From positions 1-64,000 of the forward strand of contig NZ_MUXN01000010.1 of the NCBI RefSeq assembly GCF_001995215.1: a stretch of DNA of 64,000 nt, written 5' to 3'. Shown here piece after piece: positions 52,139 to 61,346 of this stretch. The translations under genes and the position numbers were made by a program. Below the pieces are notes generated by a model that saw nothing but the letters and a program-made list of their open reading frames with translations, had not been told where the DNA came from and ran no database searches. The stretch is from Amycolatopsis azurea DSM 43854. Lineage in GTDB: Bacteria; Actinomycetota; Actinomycetes; Mycobacteriales; Pseudonocardiaceae. Positions within the stretch are counted from its first letter, which is position 1, and each line of letters begins with the position of its first letter.

Positions 52139-53757
52139 TTCTCCTTCGCCAGGGCGGCCAGCGCCACCCGCAGCTCGCGTTTGCTGGTCTTGCCGACACC
52201 GGTCACGGGGAACTCCGGCACCACCTGGACCAGGTCGGGCACCTTGAACGCCGCCACGCCGCGCTCACGGACGAACCGGCGCAGCTCCGCCGGGGCGGGC
52301 TCCGCACCCGCGGCGGGAACCACGTAGGCGCAGGTGCGCTCGCCCAGGTACGGGTCCGGCACCGCGACGACGGCGGCGTCGAGCACGCCGGGGTGGGCCA
52401 TCAGGTGGTTCTCGACCTCTTCCGCGGCCACCTTTTCGCCGCCGCGGTTGATCTGCTCCTTGGCCCGGCCGACCACTTCCAGATGTCCCGACGGGTGTTG
52501 CCGCACGAGGTCTCCCGTGCGGTAGAAGCCGTCTTCGGTGAACGCGGTCTTGTTGTGCTCGACGGCGCGGTAGTAGCCGCGGATCGTGTACGGCCCGCGG
52601 GTCAGCAGCGCGCCGATCTCGCCCGGCGCGACGACGTCGTCCGAAGTGGACAGTGGATCGTCCGGGTTCACGACGCGGATCTCGTCGTCCGGCGAGATCG
52701 GCCGTCCCTGGGTGGCGAGGACGTACTCGTCCGGATCGTCGAGCCGGGTGTAGCAGACCAGGCCTTCGGCCATACCGAACACCTGCTGCAGGCGGCAGCC
52801 CAGCGCGGGACCGATCTTCTCGGCCAGTTCACGGGCGCACTTGGCGCCACCGACCAGCAGGACGTCCAAAGTGGACAGATCGCGGGTGGTCCTCGCGGCC
52901 GCCTGCGCCCACGCGGCGGCCAGTGGCGGCACGAGCCCGGTGATCGTCACGCCCTCGGCCTCGATCAGCCGGAAGGCGGTGTCGGCGTCGGGACGCGGCG
53001 CGAACACCGTGGCCGCGCCCGCGTGCAGGGCACCGAGCAGGCCGGGCGAGCTGAGCGGGAAGTTGTGCGCCGCGGGAAGTGCCGCCAGGTACACGCTTTC
53101 CGGGCGCAGGCCGCAGATCCGGGCGCTTTCCCGGACGCTGTAGAGGTAGTCGTCGTGCGTGCGCGGGATCAGCTTGGGCAGGCCGGTGCTGCCGCCGGAC
53201 AGCTGGAGGAACGCGACACCGGCGGGATCCGGATCCGGCAGGGCGCGCGGGGTCGCCGCTTCGAGCACGGCGAATTCCTCCGTGCCGACGACGAAGACGT
53301 TCCGCACCGACGGGATTTCGGCCGCGACGGAACGCGCCATCCCCTCGTGGTCGAACCGTTCGTGCTCGCCGACGGTCAGGATCGCCGCGGCCTCGCTCTG
53401 TTCGGCGAAGTGCCGCAATTCGCTGGCCCGGTGCGCGGGCAAGGCGAACACCGGCAGCGCCCCGGCGCGCCACAGTCCGAAGACGACGGACGCGAACTCG
53501 GGCACGTTCGGCAGCTGCACGACGACCCGGTCACCGGCCTGGATCCCGGCTCCGGCGAACCCGGCGGCGAGCCGATGCGCTCGCTCGTCGAGTTCGGCGA
53601 AGGTCCAGCGCGCGGTCTCGCCGATCACGGCGGGTCGTTCGGCGTAGGCCTCGGCGAGACTGGTCAGCAACTTGCCGAAGGTCTGGCCGCGCCAGTGTCC
53701 CGAAGCCCGGTAGCGCGCGGCGGTTTCCGGCGACCAGGGCACGTGGTCCGGGTTCAC
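52135..53757 (-). CDS. dhbE: 2,3-dihydroxybenzoate-AMP ligase
   Basis: The 540-aa adenylating enzyme activates dihydroxybenzoate and loads it on the aryl carrier. It shows the EntE/DhbE phosphate loop [19 protein letters not shown], the [12 protein letters not shown] region contacting the aromatic ring, [26 protein letters not shown] and the hinge [20 protein letters not shown]. The GTG at 53757 overlaps the isochorismate synthase stop as GTGA. Confidence 0.94.
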   Translation of the reverse strand: MNPDHVPWSPETAARYRASGHWRGQTFGKLLTSLAEAYAERPAVIGETARWTFAELDERAHRLAAGFAGAGIQAGDRVVVQLPNVPEFASVVFGLWRAGALPVFALPAHRASELRHFAEQSEAAAILTVGEHERFDHEGMARSVAAEIPSVRNVFVVGTEEFAVLEAATPRALPDPDPAGVAFLQLSGGSTGLPKLIPRTHDDYLYSVRESARICGLRPESVYLAALPAAHNFPLSSPGLLGALHAGAATVFAPRPDADTAFRLIEAEGVTITGLVPPLAAAWAQAAARTTRDLSTLDVLLVGGAKCARELAEKIGPALGCRLQQVFGMAEGLVCYTRLDDPDEYVLATQGRPISPDDEIRVVNPDDPLSTSDDVVAPGEIGALLTRGPYTIRGYYRAVEHNKTAFTEDGFYRTGDLVRQHPSGHLEVVGRAKEQINRGGEKVAAEEVENHLMAHPGVLDAAVVAVPDPYLGERTCAYVVPAAGAEPAPAELRRFVRERGVAAFKVPDLVQVVPEFPVTGVGKTSKRELRVALAALAKEK

Positions 53758-54950
53758 GCCACTCCCTCCAGACCGAGCGCCCGCAGCATGGTGCCGAACT
53801 TCGCGCCGGTCTCGGCGAGTTCGGCGGCCGGGTCGGAACCCGCGACCACTCCCGCGCCGGCGAACAGCCGCACGGTCCGGTCGCGGACCTCGGCGCAGCG
53901 GATGGTGACGACCCATTCGCCGTCACCGTCCTGGTCGGTCCAGCCGACGAGACCCGCGTAGTAGCCGCGATCCTCGGGTTCGAGGGCGGCGATGGTGTCG
54001 CGGGCGAGTCCGGTCGGGACGCCGCAGACGGCGGGTGTCGGATGCAGCGCTTCGGCCAGCCCGAGCGCGGACGAACCGGCGTCGCCCGCGTCGGCGAGCC
54101 GTCCGCTGATCCTGGTCGAGAGGTGCCACATCGTGGGCGTGCCGATCACCTCGGGTTCGGCGGGGACGTCGAGGTCGACGCAGAACCGGCCCAGCACCTC
54201 GGCCACCTGCGCGGCGACGTGGGCGTGTTCGTCACGGTCCTTTTCGGATGCCAGCAGATCGCTGATCCGGCGGGCGTTCTCGGCGTCGTCGGCCACCCGC
54301 GGCCGCGATCCGGCGAGCGGGTTGGCCATGACGATCCGCCCGCGGCGGGAGACCAGCAGTTCCGGGCTCGCCCCGACCAGGGTGCGCGGCGCGGGATCCC
54401 CGGGCGCGCTGACGTCGACGGCGAAGGCGTGGGCCGCCGGGTCGGCGTGGACGAGACGAGCCAGCAAGCGCGGCACGGCGACGGGATCGCCGCCGGTGAC
54501 GTCGAGGCAGCGGGCCAGCACGATCTTGCGCAGGTCACCGTCACGGATCTCGTCCAGCGCCCTGGCGACGGCGGTGGTGTAGACCTCCGGCGCGGGCCGC
54601 GGCGAGACCGACCAGCCCCCGCCCCCGAGCGGCGCCACCGGACCACTCGCTCGCGGCGGACCGGCCCGGCGCACCACGGCGGGCACCACCAGGCTGCTCG
54701 GGGCGTCGGGCCGGAACCCGATCGCCCCGGCCACCACGGGTTCGGCCACTCCGGCGACCAGTGCGGCGTCGAGGACTTCGGCGGCGGCACGGGCACGCCC
54801 GCCCGGCGCCGCGTGGACCGGGGAGTACACCCCGTCGGCGAGCAGCGATCCTCGAGCGGACGAGTAGTAGAACGATCCGGGCAGGTACGCCGCCAGCAGA
54901 TCGGCCGCCTGATGGACCGGCCTTGGTCGGGCCGGTGCAGGTGAGGACAC
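53754..54950 (-). CDS. dhbC: Isochorismate synthase
   Basis: The 398-aa enzyme converts chorismate to isochorismate. The chorismate-binding domain is complete: [66 protein letters not shown] and [12 protein letters not shown]. The GTG at 54950 sits behind GAAAGGGAATCC. It opens the large leftward operon that runs to the DAHP synthase, and the IdeR-like box at 55060 lies about 110 bp upstream. Confidence 0.94.
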   Translation of the reverse strand: MSSPAPARPRPVHQAADLLAAYLPGSFYYSSARGSLLADGVYSPVHAAPGGRARAAAEVLDAALVAGVAEPVVAGAIGFRPDAPSSLVVPAVVRRAGPPRASGPVAPLGGGGWSVSPRPAPEVYTTAVARALDEIRDGDLRKIVLARCLDVTGGDPVAVPRLLARLVHADPAAHAFAVDVSAPGDPAPRTLVGASPELLVSRRGRIVMANPLAGSRPRVADDAENARRISDLLASEKDRDEHAHVAAQVAEVLGRFCVDLDVPAEPEVIGTPTMWHLSTRISGRLADAGDAGSSALGLAEALHPTPAVCGVPTGLARDTIAALEPEDRGYYAGLVGWTDQDGDGEWVVTIRCAEVRDRTVRLFAGAGVVAGSDPAAELAETGAKFGTMLRALGLEGVA

Positions 54951-55059
54951 GACAGGATTCCCTTTCGCAAATACTACTGACCAGGCAGACACTCTTGGTG
55001 CGTCGCAGTGCCTTTTCACCGGCGCGGAACGCGACCCCCCGGACGCGGCGGACACAACT

Positions 55060-55078
55060 TTCGGTTAGCCTAACCTAA
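55060..55078 (-). promoter_or_regulatory. IdeR/DtxR-type iron box upstream of dhbC
   Basis: The 19-bp site matches the consensus TTAGGTTAGGCTAACCTAA at 17 positions as read on the + strand. Under iron repletion an IdeR/DmdR regulator would repress the dhbC-NRPS operon. Confidence 0.85.
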
Positions 55079-55116
55079 TCATACGGACCCGAAAAGTCTT
55101 CGTTGCGTCATCGAGA

Positions 55117-55866
55117 TCACCCGCGAAGCGTGGCGCCGCCGTCGACGTAGAGGTTCTGCATCGTGATGTGCCGCGCCCGCTCGGAGGCGAGAAACAGGAC
55201 CGCGTCGGCGATGTCGGCCGGTTCGGCTATCCGGCCCAGCGGTATACCGACGCGGTATTGCTCCTGATTTCCCGCGATGACAAGGTCCGCGCCGTTCTCG
55301 TCCGTCCACAGTAGACGTTGCATGTCGGTGTCGGTGGAACCGGGCGAGACGATGTTGCAGCGAATTCCGGAGCCGGCGAGTTCGAGACCGAGACAGCGGG
55401 TCAGCATCGTCGCCGCTGCCTTCGAAGCGGCGTATGCGGCCATCCCGGTACGCGGGACGCCCGCGGCGTTCGAGCCGACCGTCACCAGCACGCCGCTCCG
55501 GCGGGGCAGCATCCGGCGGGAGATCTCGCGGAGCACGGTGAAGACGCCGGTGGAGTTGACCGCGAAGGTCGCCGCCCAGTCCTCGTCGCTCGTCTCGCAG
55601 ACCGATCCCGGTTTCAGCACGCCCGCGACGGACACCCCGATCCCGATCGGCCCCAGTTCGCGTTCGACCTCGTCGACCACCCGGGCCACGGCCGCGGGCT
55701 CCCCGACGTCCGCGACGTACGAGGTCACCCCGTCCCGGGACGGCATTTCCGCCAGGTCCACCGCCGCCACGATCGCGCCTGCCTCGGCCAATCCGTCCAC
55801 CACGGCCGCGCCGATCCCGCGCGCGCCTCCGGTTACGAGCGCGACCCTGCCCTCGATCCCTTCCAC
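55117..55866 (-). CDS. dhbA: 2,3-dihydro-2,3-dihydroxybenzoate dehydrogenase
   Basis: The 249-aa SDR finishes dihydroxybenzoate synthesis by oxidising the dihydrodiol. It has TGGARGIG, VSVAGVL in place of the usual NNAG (typical of EntA/DhbA), a catalytic region AAYAASKAAA and YVDGGATL near the end. The GTG at 55866 follows a GAGG-type site. It has its own iron box and is separated from dhbC by 166 bp, so it is a separate transcript. Confidence 0.92.
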   Translation of the reverse strand: MEGIEGRVALVTGGARGIGAAVVDGLAEAGAIVAAVDLAEMPSRDGVTSYVADVGEPAAVARVVDEVERELGPIGIGVSVAGVLKPGSVCETSDEDWAATFAVNSTGVFTVLREISRRMLPRRSGVLVTVGSNAAGVPRTGMAAYAASKAAATMLTRCLGLELAGSGIRCNIVSPGSTDTDMQRLLWTDENGADLVIAGNQEQYRVGIPLGRIAEPADIADAVLFLASERARHITMQNLYVDGGATLRG

Positions 55867-55885
55867 GCCAAACCACCTCGTCCCA

Positions 55886-55904
55886 TTTGCTTAGCCTTGC
55901 CTAA
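55886..55904 (-). promoter_or_regulatory. IdeR-like iron box upstream of dhbA
   Basis: Read on the minus strand the site matches the IdeR consensus at about 15 of 19 positions and contains the palindrome GCTTAG-N6-CTAAGC. It lies about 20 bp upstream of the dhbA start. Confidence 0.72.
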
Positions 55905-55984
55905 GCTAGCGGGCGAATCCGGACAAAGCGAGGGACCGACACCGGTGATTCGGGCCACTCCCGGGAAAGCGGAGGTGAGGCGTC

Positions 55985-56050
55985 GGTCGGGGTGGTCGTG
56001 AGTGGTAAGTGCCGTTAGAACGGCACTTACCACTCACGACCACCCCGACC
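55985..56050. terminator. Perfect 32-bp hairpin downstream of the kinase-lipoprotein operon
   Basis: 55985-56016 pairs with 56019-56050 around a 2-nt loop. It is placed just after the lipoprotein stop (leftward), so it probably terminates the RR-HK-lipoprotein operon. Its TCGTGAGTGGT core is also found at the ends of the MITE-like element at 20827-21144. Confidence 0.65.
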
Positions 56051-56055
56051 CACTC

Positions 56056-56517
56056 CTAGCCGGGCAGGGGGCACGACAGCGGACCGCGGACGGTTCCTTC
56101 GCCTCGCAAGGTGACCTGCGGGCTTCCGCCGAGCGAGTCCCTGGCGGTGCAGACGATCTGGTCGACCGCCCGCGCCGAGAGCCTGGCGACGGCGATCGAG
56201 AGGGTCACCGTGACGCCGTTCGGCGCGGCCGTCTGGTCGAGAACCGTGGTGCCGAAAGGGACTTCGCTGGTGTAGCGCCGGCCCTGTTCGCTCTCGTCCG
56301 GTCCGGCGGCGAGCAGGTCGATGGGGTTCGACGGAGCCAGTTCGCCCGCCAGCGGGCGCAGGACCCGGACCGGCTGGCCGCCGGACAGGAAGTAGAGCAC
56401 CGCGCCGTTGGCCGGGCCGACCGGCGCGGGCGCGCCGGGGATCACGGCGCTGGGCCGGACACCGCAGCCCGCGACCACCGCAACCGTCAGGAGCAGCACG
56501 AGCAAGGTCTTCTTCAT
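56056..56517 (-). CDS. Lipoprotein linked to the two-component system (GerMN-like)
   Basis: The 153-aa protein has a lipobox (VVAGC before GVRPSA). Its body, with GAVLYFLSGGQPVRVLRPL, PIDLLAAGPDESEQGRRYTSEVP and a final pair of Cys, resembles GerMN-type domains. Its ATG overlaps the kinase stop (ATGA), so it is part of the same operon. It may tune kinase signalling from outside, as CseA does for CseC (inference). Confidence 0.78.
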   Translation of the reverse strand: MKKTLLVLLLTVAVVAGCGVRPSAVIPGAPAPVGPANGAVLYFLSGGQPVRVLRPLAGELAPSNPIDLLAAGPDESEQGRRYTSEVPFGTTVLDQTAAPNGVTVTLSIAVARLSARAVDQIVCTARDSLGGSPQVTLRGEGTVRGPLSCPLPG

Positions 56518-57920
56518 GCCGTTCCTCCTTGACGTGGCAGGCGAAGCGTGAACACCGCGCCACCGTCCGCGCCGTTCGCGGCGATGAGGGTTCCCCCGTG
56601 CAGACGCGCGTTCTCCCAGGCGATCGCGAGCCCGAGACCGCTGCCGCCGGAGCGTGCCCTGGCCGAATCCGCCTTGTAGAACCGGTCGAACACGTGCGGC
56701 AGCACCTCGGGCGCCAGCCCTGGTCCGCGATCCGTGACCTCCAGCGTGATCCACTCCCCTGCCTCGGAAAGTCGGAGCGAGACCGGCTTTTCCCCGTGCC
56801 GCAACGCGTTGCCGACCAGGTTCGCCACGATGACGTCGAGCCGTCGCGGATCGAGTGCGGCGAAGATCCCGGTGGGCAGCTCGCGCTCCACCTCGTCCGG
56901 CCAGCCGCGGATGCGCAGGCTCGCGGTGATCACCTCGGCGACGTCGACCTCTTCCGGCGCGAGGGCGGCGGCTCCGGCGTCGAACCGGGACACCTCAATG
57001 AGGTCGTTCACCAGCCGCGTCAGGTTGTGCGTCTCTTCGATGGTCATCCGCGCCGCGCGGCCGGCGTCCCCGGAAAGCCGCGGCGACTCCTGTTCGAGCA
57101 CGTCCGCGACCGCCGTCATCGCGGCCAGAGGAGTGCGCAGTTCGTGCGAGACGTCGGCGACGAACCGCCGCGCGTCGGCTTCCATCCGCTTCAGTTCGTC
57201 GACGTGGCGTTCCAGCGCCCCGGCCGTCTCGTTGAACGTCCGCGCCACTCCGGCCAGTTCGTCCGTCCCGCGGACGTTGATCCGGGCCCGCAGATCACCC
57301 GCCCCCAGCCGCTGCGCCGCGTCACCCAGTTCCCGGACCGGCCTCAGGACGCCGCGCGCGGCCACGAGCGCCAGCCCGATGGCGAACACGAGCGCCAACC
57401 CGCCGATCAGCCAGGCCCGAGTGGCGAGTTCGTCGATGCTCCGCGCCTCCGGGATCATGGTGCGGGCGATGTAGGCCTCGATGCCCGAAGCCCGCTCCTG
57501 CCCACCCGGAAGCTTCACGGTGAACCTGGTGCCCACCACCAGCATCGGCGTGCCGCCGGAGTCGACCCGTTGCCAGGCGACGTTCCCCGACTGGACCTCC
57601 GCGCGAAGTTCCGGCGAGATCAGCGATCGGAGCTGCTGGTTGCCGCTCGACTGGTTTTCGTACAGGACCAGCGAACTCAAGTCGCGGTCGCTCAGTTCGC
57701 CGCTGATCCGGCCCAGCGTCCCGTCCCCCGGCGGCAGCGGGCCGAGCGGGTACAGGGCGGTGGCCTTGTCGACCAGGACGCGGGCGGTCGCGTCCTGCGC
57801 CTGCTGGAGGATCACGGTGCGGGCCTGGACGTAGTTGCCGCCGGCGACCGTGGCCGCGGTGATCACGACCAGCAGGCTGAACGCCAGCAGCAGCCGGGTC
57901 CGCAGACCGCCAAGCTTCAC
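56514..57920 (-). CDS. Sensor histidine kinase (CseC/VanS-like)
   Basis: The 468-aa kinase has two membrane helices (residues about 10-30 and 155-180) flanking an extracytoplasmic domain, a HAMP segment (RGVLRPVRELGDAAQRLGAGDLRARI), the phospho-acceptor His259 in DVSHELRTPLAAM, and ATPase boxes NLVGNALRHG, DRGPGLAPE and SGLGLAIAWE. It phosphorylates the regulator encoded upstream. The GTG at 57920 overlaps the regulator stop as GTGA. Confidence 0.9.
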   Translation of the reverse strand: MKLGGLRTRLLLAFSLLVVITAATVAGGNYVQARTVILQQAQDATARVLVDKATALYPLGPLPPGDGTLGRISGELSDRDLSSLVLYENQSSGNQQLRSLISPELRAEVQSGNVAWQRVDSGGTPMLVVGTRFTVKLPGGQERASGIEAYIARTMIPEARSIDELATRAWLIGGLALVFAIGLALVAARGVLRPVRELGDAAQRLGAGDLRARINVRGTDELAGVARTFNETAGALERHVDELKRMEADARRFVADVSHELRTPLAAMTAVADVLEQESPRLSGDAGRAARMTIEETHNLTRLVNDLIEVSRFDAGAAALAPEEVDVAEVITASLRIRGWPDEVERELPTGIFAALDPRRLDVIVANLVGNALRHGEKPVSLRLSEAGEWITLEVTDRGPGLAPEVLPHVFDRFYKADSARARSGGSGLGLAIAWENARLHGGTLIAANGADGGAVFTLRLPRQGGTA

Positions 57921-58609
57921 AGCGGCCCGAAACGGTAGCCGAACCCGCGGACCGTCTGGACGTAGACCGGGGCGGACGAATCGTCCTCGATCTTCGCGCG
58001 CAACCGCTGCACGCAGGCGTCGACGACCCGGGAATCGCCGAAATAGCCGTGCTCCCACACACTTTCCAGCAGATACTGGCGGCTGAGCACCCGGCCCGGC
58101 ACCTGCGTGAGTTCCAGCAGCAGCCGCAGTTCGGTCGGGGCGAGGGCGACGGGCTTGCCGCCCTTGGTCACCGTCAGCGCCGCGCGGTCGACGCCGAGGT
58201 CTCCGTGCCGCTCGATCTCGGCCGGCACGGGGACCGGGGACGACGGCTGCCCGGTGCGCCGCAGGACAGCGCGGATCCGGGCCTCCAGCACCTGCGCCCT
58301 GGCGGGTTTGACCACGTAGTCGTCCGCGCCCGCGGCGAGCCCGGCGACCACGTCGATGTCCTCGTTGCGCGCGGTGAGCATGATGATCGGCAGATCACCG
58401 GCGGCCCGGATCCGGCGGCAGACCTCGAATCCGTCCAGTCCGGGCAGCATCAGGTCCAGCACGACGATGTCCGGCGGCCGCGACGCGAGCCTGGCCAGTC
58501 CCTCCTCGCCGGTGGCCACCGCGTCGACCGCGTGGCCGCGTCCGCCCAGCGCCATGCTCAGCCCGTCCCGCACGGCTTGGTCGTCTTCGATGAGCAGCAC
58601 CCTGGGCAT
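57917..58609 (-). CDS. OmpR-family response regulator (CseB/VanR-like)
   Basis: The 230-aa regulator has a receiver domain (LLIEDD, Asp52 in VVLDLMLPGLDG, Lys in YVVKPARAQ) and an OmpR winged helix (LAPTELRLLLEL, SRQYLLESVWEHGYFGDSRVVDACVQRLRAKIE, YVQTVRGFGYRF). The ATG at 58609 gives a standard N-terminus. Divergent from a D,D-carboxypeptidase gene, which may be a target. Confidence 0.9.
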   Translation of the reverse strand: MPRVLLIEDDQAVRDGLSMALGGRGHAVDAVATGEEGLARLASRPPDIVVLDLMLPGLDGFEVCRRIRAAGDLPIIMLTARNEDIDVVAGLAAGADDYVVKPARAQVLEARIRAVLRRTGQPSSPVPVPAEIERHGDLGVDRAALTVTKGGKPVALAPTELRLLLELTQVPGRVLSRQYLLESVWEHGYFGDSRVVDACVQRLRAKIEDDSSAPVYVQTVRGFGYRFGPL

Positions 58610-58805
58610 GCCGACGACTATCGCAGCGCCGGACGGAATCCGCTCGTCCATGACACGCCATCGTGCCCGCCCCGTTTCCGCGGAACGTCCACGGAACGTC
58701 TTCGTTCTGTCACGACGTGACCCGTGCGGAACGGTGACATTTTCGTCGGCGTCCGCGCACGCCGTCACGATCGGCCTCGGACAAGCGGCGTCGATTGTGG
58801 AGTGC

Positions 58806-59303
58806 ATGAAGGAGATCGTTTACGCGGCGCTCACCCGCGTCCTGGCGGTGTTGCTGCTGATCCCGGCGTGGCTGCGGTCGCCCGGCGAGGCCCGGCGGCT
58901 GGCCTGCGGGTGGGCGCTGGCGCTGCGGTTCCCGGCCGAGGACCTCGCCGGGCTCACCGGCGGGACCCTGGCCGCGTTCACCGCCGCCAGGACAGAGGCG
59001 TTCTGGCGGCACCGCACGCTGCTCGGCGTCACCTCGGGACACCGCGACGCCGCCGAACAGCACCGGCTGTTCCTCACCGAGACCGGGAAACGCGTCCTGC
59101 CGCCGCAGGATTCCGCGCATGTCCGCGGTACCGCGCTGGACGTCCGGCCGCGCGAAGGCGCGCAATGGCTGGAAGACCATGGCGCCCGCTTCGCGCTGTA
59201 CCGGATCTACGACAACGAATGGTGGCACTTCGAGTACCGGCCCGGCGAGGCCCCGCCCGCACGGCTGCCGCACCCCGGCTGGAAGGCGGGTGTCACGCGG
59301 TGA
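58806..59303 (+). CDS. M15 (VanY-like) D-alanyl-D-alanine carboxypeptidase
   Basis: The 165-aa protein has an N-terminal hydrophobic segment and a compact M15B peptidase core: TSGHRDAAEQHRLF, zinc ligands His and Asp in SAHVRGTALDVRP (HxxxxxxD), and Glu/His in EWWHFEYRPG. It should cleave terminal D-Ala from peptidoglycan stems outside the membrane. The ATG at 58806 follows a TGGAGTG site. It is divergent from the RR-HK-lipoprotein operon by 196 bp, and overlaps the convergent oxidoreductase by 11 bp. Confidence 0.85.
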   Translation: MKEIVYAALTRVLAVLLLIPAWLRSPGEARRLACGWALALRFPAEDLAGLTGGTLAAFTAARTEAFWRHRTLLGVTSGHRDAAEQHRLFLTETGKRVLPPQDSAHVRGTALDVRPREGAQWLEDHGARFALYRIYDNEWWHFEYRPGEAPPARLPHPGWKAGVTR

Positions 59304-60294
59304 CGGTCACCCTCGGGGCCAGCGCCGCCAGGAAGTCGGCCGCGTCGAAGACCTCTCCCGCCGAGACGACCCCGGTCGCCTTGGTCCGCCCGTCGAGCAC
59401 CCGCTGGACGGCCTCCACCACCAGCGGTGCCGTGATCGCGTAGATGTCCTGCCCCTGCGCGACGACCCGCCGTTCCTCGCCACCGGACCGCACGACGACG
59501 TCGACCACGAACGTCTGCGCGGACGGGCCGTCCGCGGGCGGCGCCGGCGTTTCGGGCGTCACGACCTCGCGGGCCGCGTTCGTGGTCATGTACGTGACCA
59601 CTTCGGGGATGGCGAGATGGCTCGGGACGGTGACGACGTCGGCCATCGAGAACTCGCCGAGCACGGCACGGGTCCCCAGCGGCGCGGGGAAATCCCAGTC
59701 CGACTCCGGCAGCGCGTCGTCGCGGTGTTCGATCCGGCCGCCGGAGAACCGGATCCGCTTCCCGTTCCGCCGATCCCGGGAGACCTTGCCCGCCGCGCGG
59801 GTCCCCTCCGTCGGGTGCCAGCTGCTCAGCCCGTAGGCGATGTGCGCTTCGTCGGCGGACGTCCAGTCGCCCAGGGCGGCGGTGACCATCAGGTCGCCAA
59901 GACCGCCGAAGAACGCCATCGCCGGGATCACCGTCGCGCCCGCCGCCTTGTCGCCGAACCGCGCGAAGGTGTCCATGTTCGCTTCGAGTTCCGCGGCCAC
60001 ATCCAGGTACGGGACGCCCGCCCGCAGCGCCGCTTCGATCACGGGTGCGGCGGTGTCGGCGAAGGGCCCGGCGGCGTTGATCACCGCGTCCGCGCCCTCG
60101 AAAGCGCGATCGAGCGAGGCCGGATCGTCGACCGACCCCTGCCGGATCTCCAGGTCCGGCCAGGGCAGAGCCCGGAGTTTCGCCTCGTCGCGGCCCACGG
60201 CCAGCACGCCGAAGCCTCGCTCGCGCAACTCCTCCACCACGAACCGCCCGGTGTGCCCGTAAGCCCCGAACACCGCGACGTCGTACGTACCCAT
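59293..60294 (-). CDS. Saccharopine dehydrogenase-like NADP-binding oxidoreductase
   Basis: The 333-aa protein starts with a Rossmann segment (VAVFGAYGHTGRFVVEEL; GxxGxxG) and continues with NAAGPFADTAAPVIEAALRAGVPYLDVAAE, the pattern of the saccharopine dehydrogenase NADP-binding (trans-acting enoyl reductase-like) family. The substrate is unknown. The ATG follows GGGAGAACCCC. It is divergent from the GlxA-type regulator. Confidence 0.82.
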   Translation of the reverse strand: MGTYDVAVFGAYGHTGRFVVEELRERGFGVLAVGRDEAKLRALPWPDLEIRQGSVDDPASLDRAFEGADAVINAAGPFADTAAPVIEAALRAGVPYLDVAAELEANMDTFARFGDKAAGATVIPAMAFFGGLGDLMVTAALGDWTSADEAHIAYGLSSWHPTEGTRAAGKVSRDRRNGKRIRFSGGRIEHRDDALPESDWDFPAPLGTRAVLGEFSMADVVTVPSHLAIPEVVTYMTTNAAREVVTPETPAPPADGPSAQTFVVDVVVRSGGEERRVVAQGQDIYAITAPLVVEAVQRVLDGRTKATGVVSAGEVFDAADFLAALAPRVTVTA

Positions 60295-60361
60295 GGGGTT
60301 CTCCCTGTCTTCGACCGATCCACTGTGGACCATCCTGGCTACGGGATCCGCCGTCCGACAG

Positions 60362-60396
60362 TGTCCGGAACGACATCATGCGTACACTTTCGGACA
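60362..60396. promoter_or_regulatory. Inverted repeat flanking the AraC-gene -10
   Basis: TGTCCGGAA (60362-60370) and TTTCGGACA (60388-60396) form an inverted repeat with one mismatch. TACACT at 60383-60388 sits 7 bp before the ATG at 60396. This suggests autoregulation of a leaderless gene and possible control of the divergent oxidoreductase. Confidence 0.45.
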
Positions 60397-61346
60397 TGAC
60401 CACGGTCGCGCTCGCCGCCACGGACGGGATGCTCCAGTTCGAACTGGCCATCGCCCAGGAAGTCTTCGGCTCGCCCCTGCCGGGTTTCGGTTCCTGGTAC
60501 GAACTCAGCGTCTGCGGTCCGGCCCCGGTGAAGGTCGGCCGGTTCCTCCTCGAACCGGATCACGGGCTCGACCGGCTCGCGCGCGCCGACACGGTCATCG
60601 TCCCCGGCTGGGCCGACATCGACATCGATCCGCCAGCCGACCTCGTCGACGCCGTCCGCGCCGCCCACGAAGCGGGCGCGCGGGTCGCGTCCCTCTGCAC
60701 GGGCGCGTTCGTGCTGGCGGCCGCCGGTCTGCTCGACGGCCGCCGCGCCACGACGCACTGGGCGCACACCGACGTCCTCTCCGCCCGGCATCCCCTGGTG
60801 GAGGTCGATCCGGACGTCCTCTACGTCGACAACGGCAGCGTGCTCACCTCGGCGGGCAAGGCCGCCGCGATGGATCTGTGCCTGCATCTGGTCCGCGCCG
60901 ACCACGGCTCGGCGGTCGCGAACACCGTCGCCCGCCGCCTGGTCGTCCCGCCGCACCGCGCGGGCGGGCAGGCCCAGTTCGTCACCGCCCCGGTGCCCGA
61001 GCAGGACGACCATCCGCTCGGCGGCCTGCTCCCCTGGATCACCGAACGGCTGGACCGGCCGCTCACCGTCGAGGACCTCGCCCGGCACGCCAACATGAGC
61101 TCTCGCAACCTGGCCCGGCACTTCCGGACTGCGACCGGGACCACCCCGCTGCGCTGGCTGCTGAACCAGCGCATCCGCCGCGCGCAGGAGCTCCTGGAGC
61201 GCACCGAAGACAGCGTCGACCTGATCGCGGAGGCCACCGGGATGGGCACCGCCGCCACCCTGCGGCGGCATTTCAACCGGACCGTCGGGGTGCCGCCGGA
61301 CAGCTACCGCCGCACCTTCCGGACGGCTAAGGGATCTTTGCCGTGA
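60396..61346 (+). CDS. GlxA-type regulator (DJ-1/PfpI domain plus AraC HTH)
   Basis: The 316-aa protein has an N-terminal amidotransferase-like domain (TVALAATDGMLQFELA, nucleophile region SLCTGAFVLAAAGLLDGR) and a C-terminal AraC helix-turn-helix pair (LARHANMSSRNLARHFRTATG, IAEATGMGTAATLRRHFNRTVGVPP). I prefer the ATG at 60396 because TACACT lies 7 bp upstream and homologues begin near MTTVALAA; ATG 60378 would add six residues. The downstream end overlaps the convergent SGNH gene by 20 bp. Confidence 0.86.
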   Translation: MTTVALAATDGMLQFELAIAQEVFGSPLPGFGSWYELSVCGPAPVKVGRFLLEPDHGLDRLARADTVIVPGWADIDIDPPADLVDAVRAAHEAGARVASLCTGAFVLAAAGLLDGRRATTHWAHTDVLSARHPLVEVDPDVLYVDNGSVLTSAGKAAAMDLCLHLVRADHGSAVANTVARRLVVPPHRAGGQAQFVTAPVPEQDDHPLGGLLPWITERLDRPLTVEDLARHANMSSRNLARHFRTATGTTPLRWLLNQRIRRAQELLERTEDSVDLIAEATGMGTAATLRRHFNRTVGVPPDSYRRTFRTAKGSLP

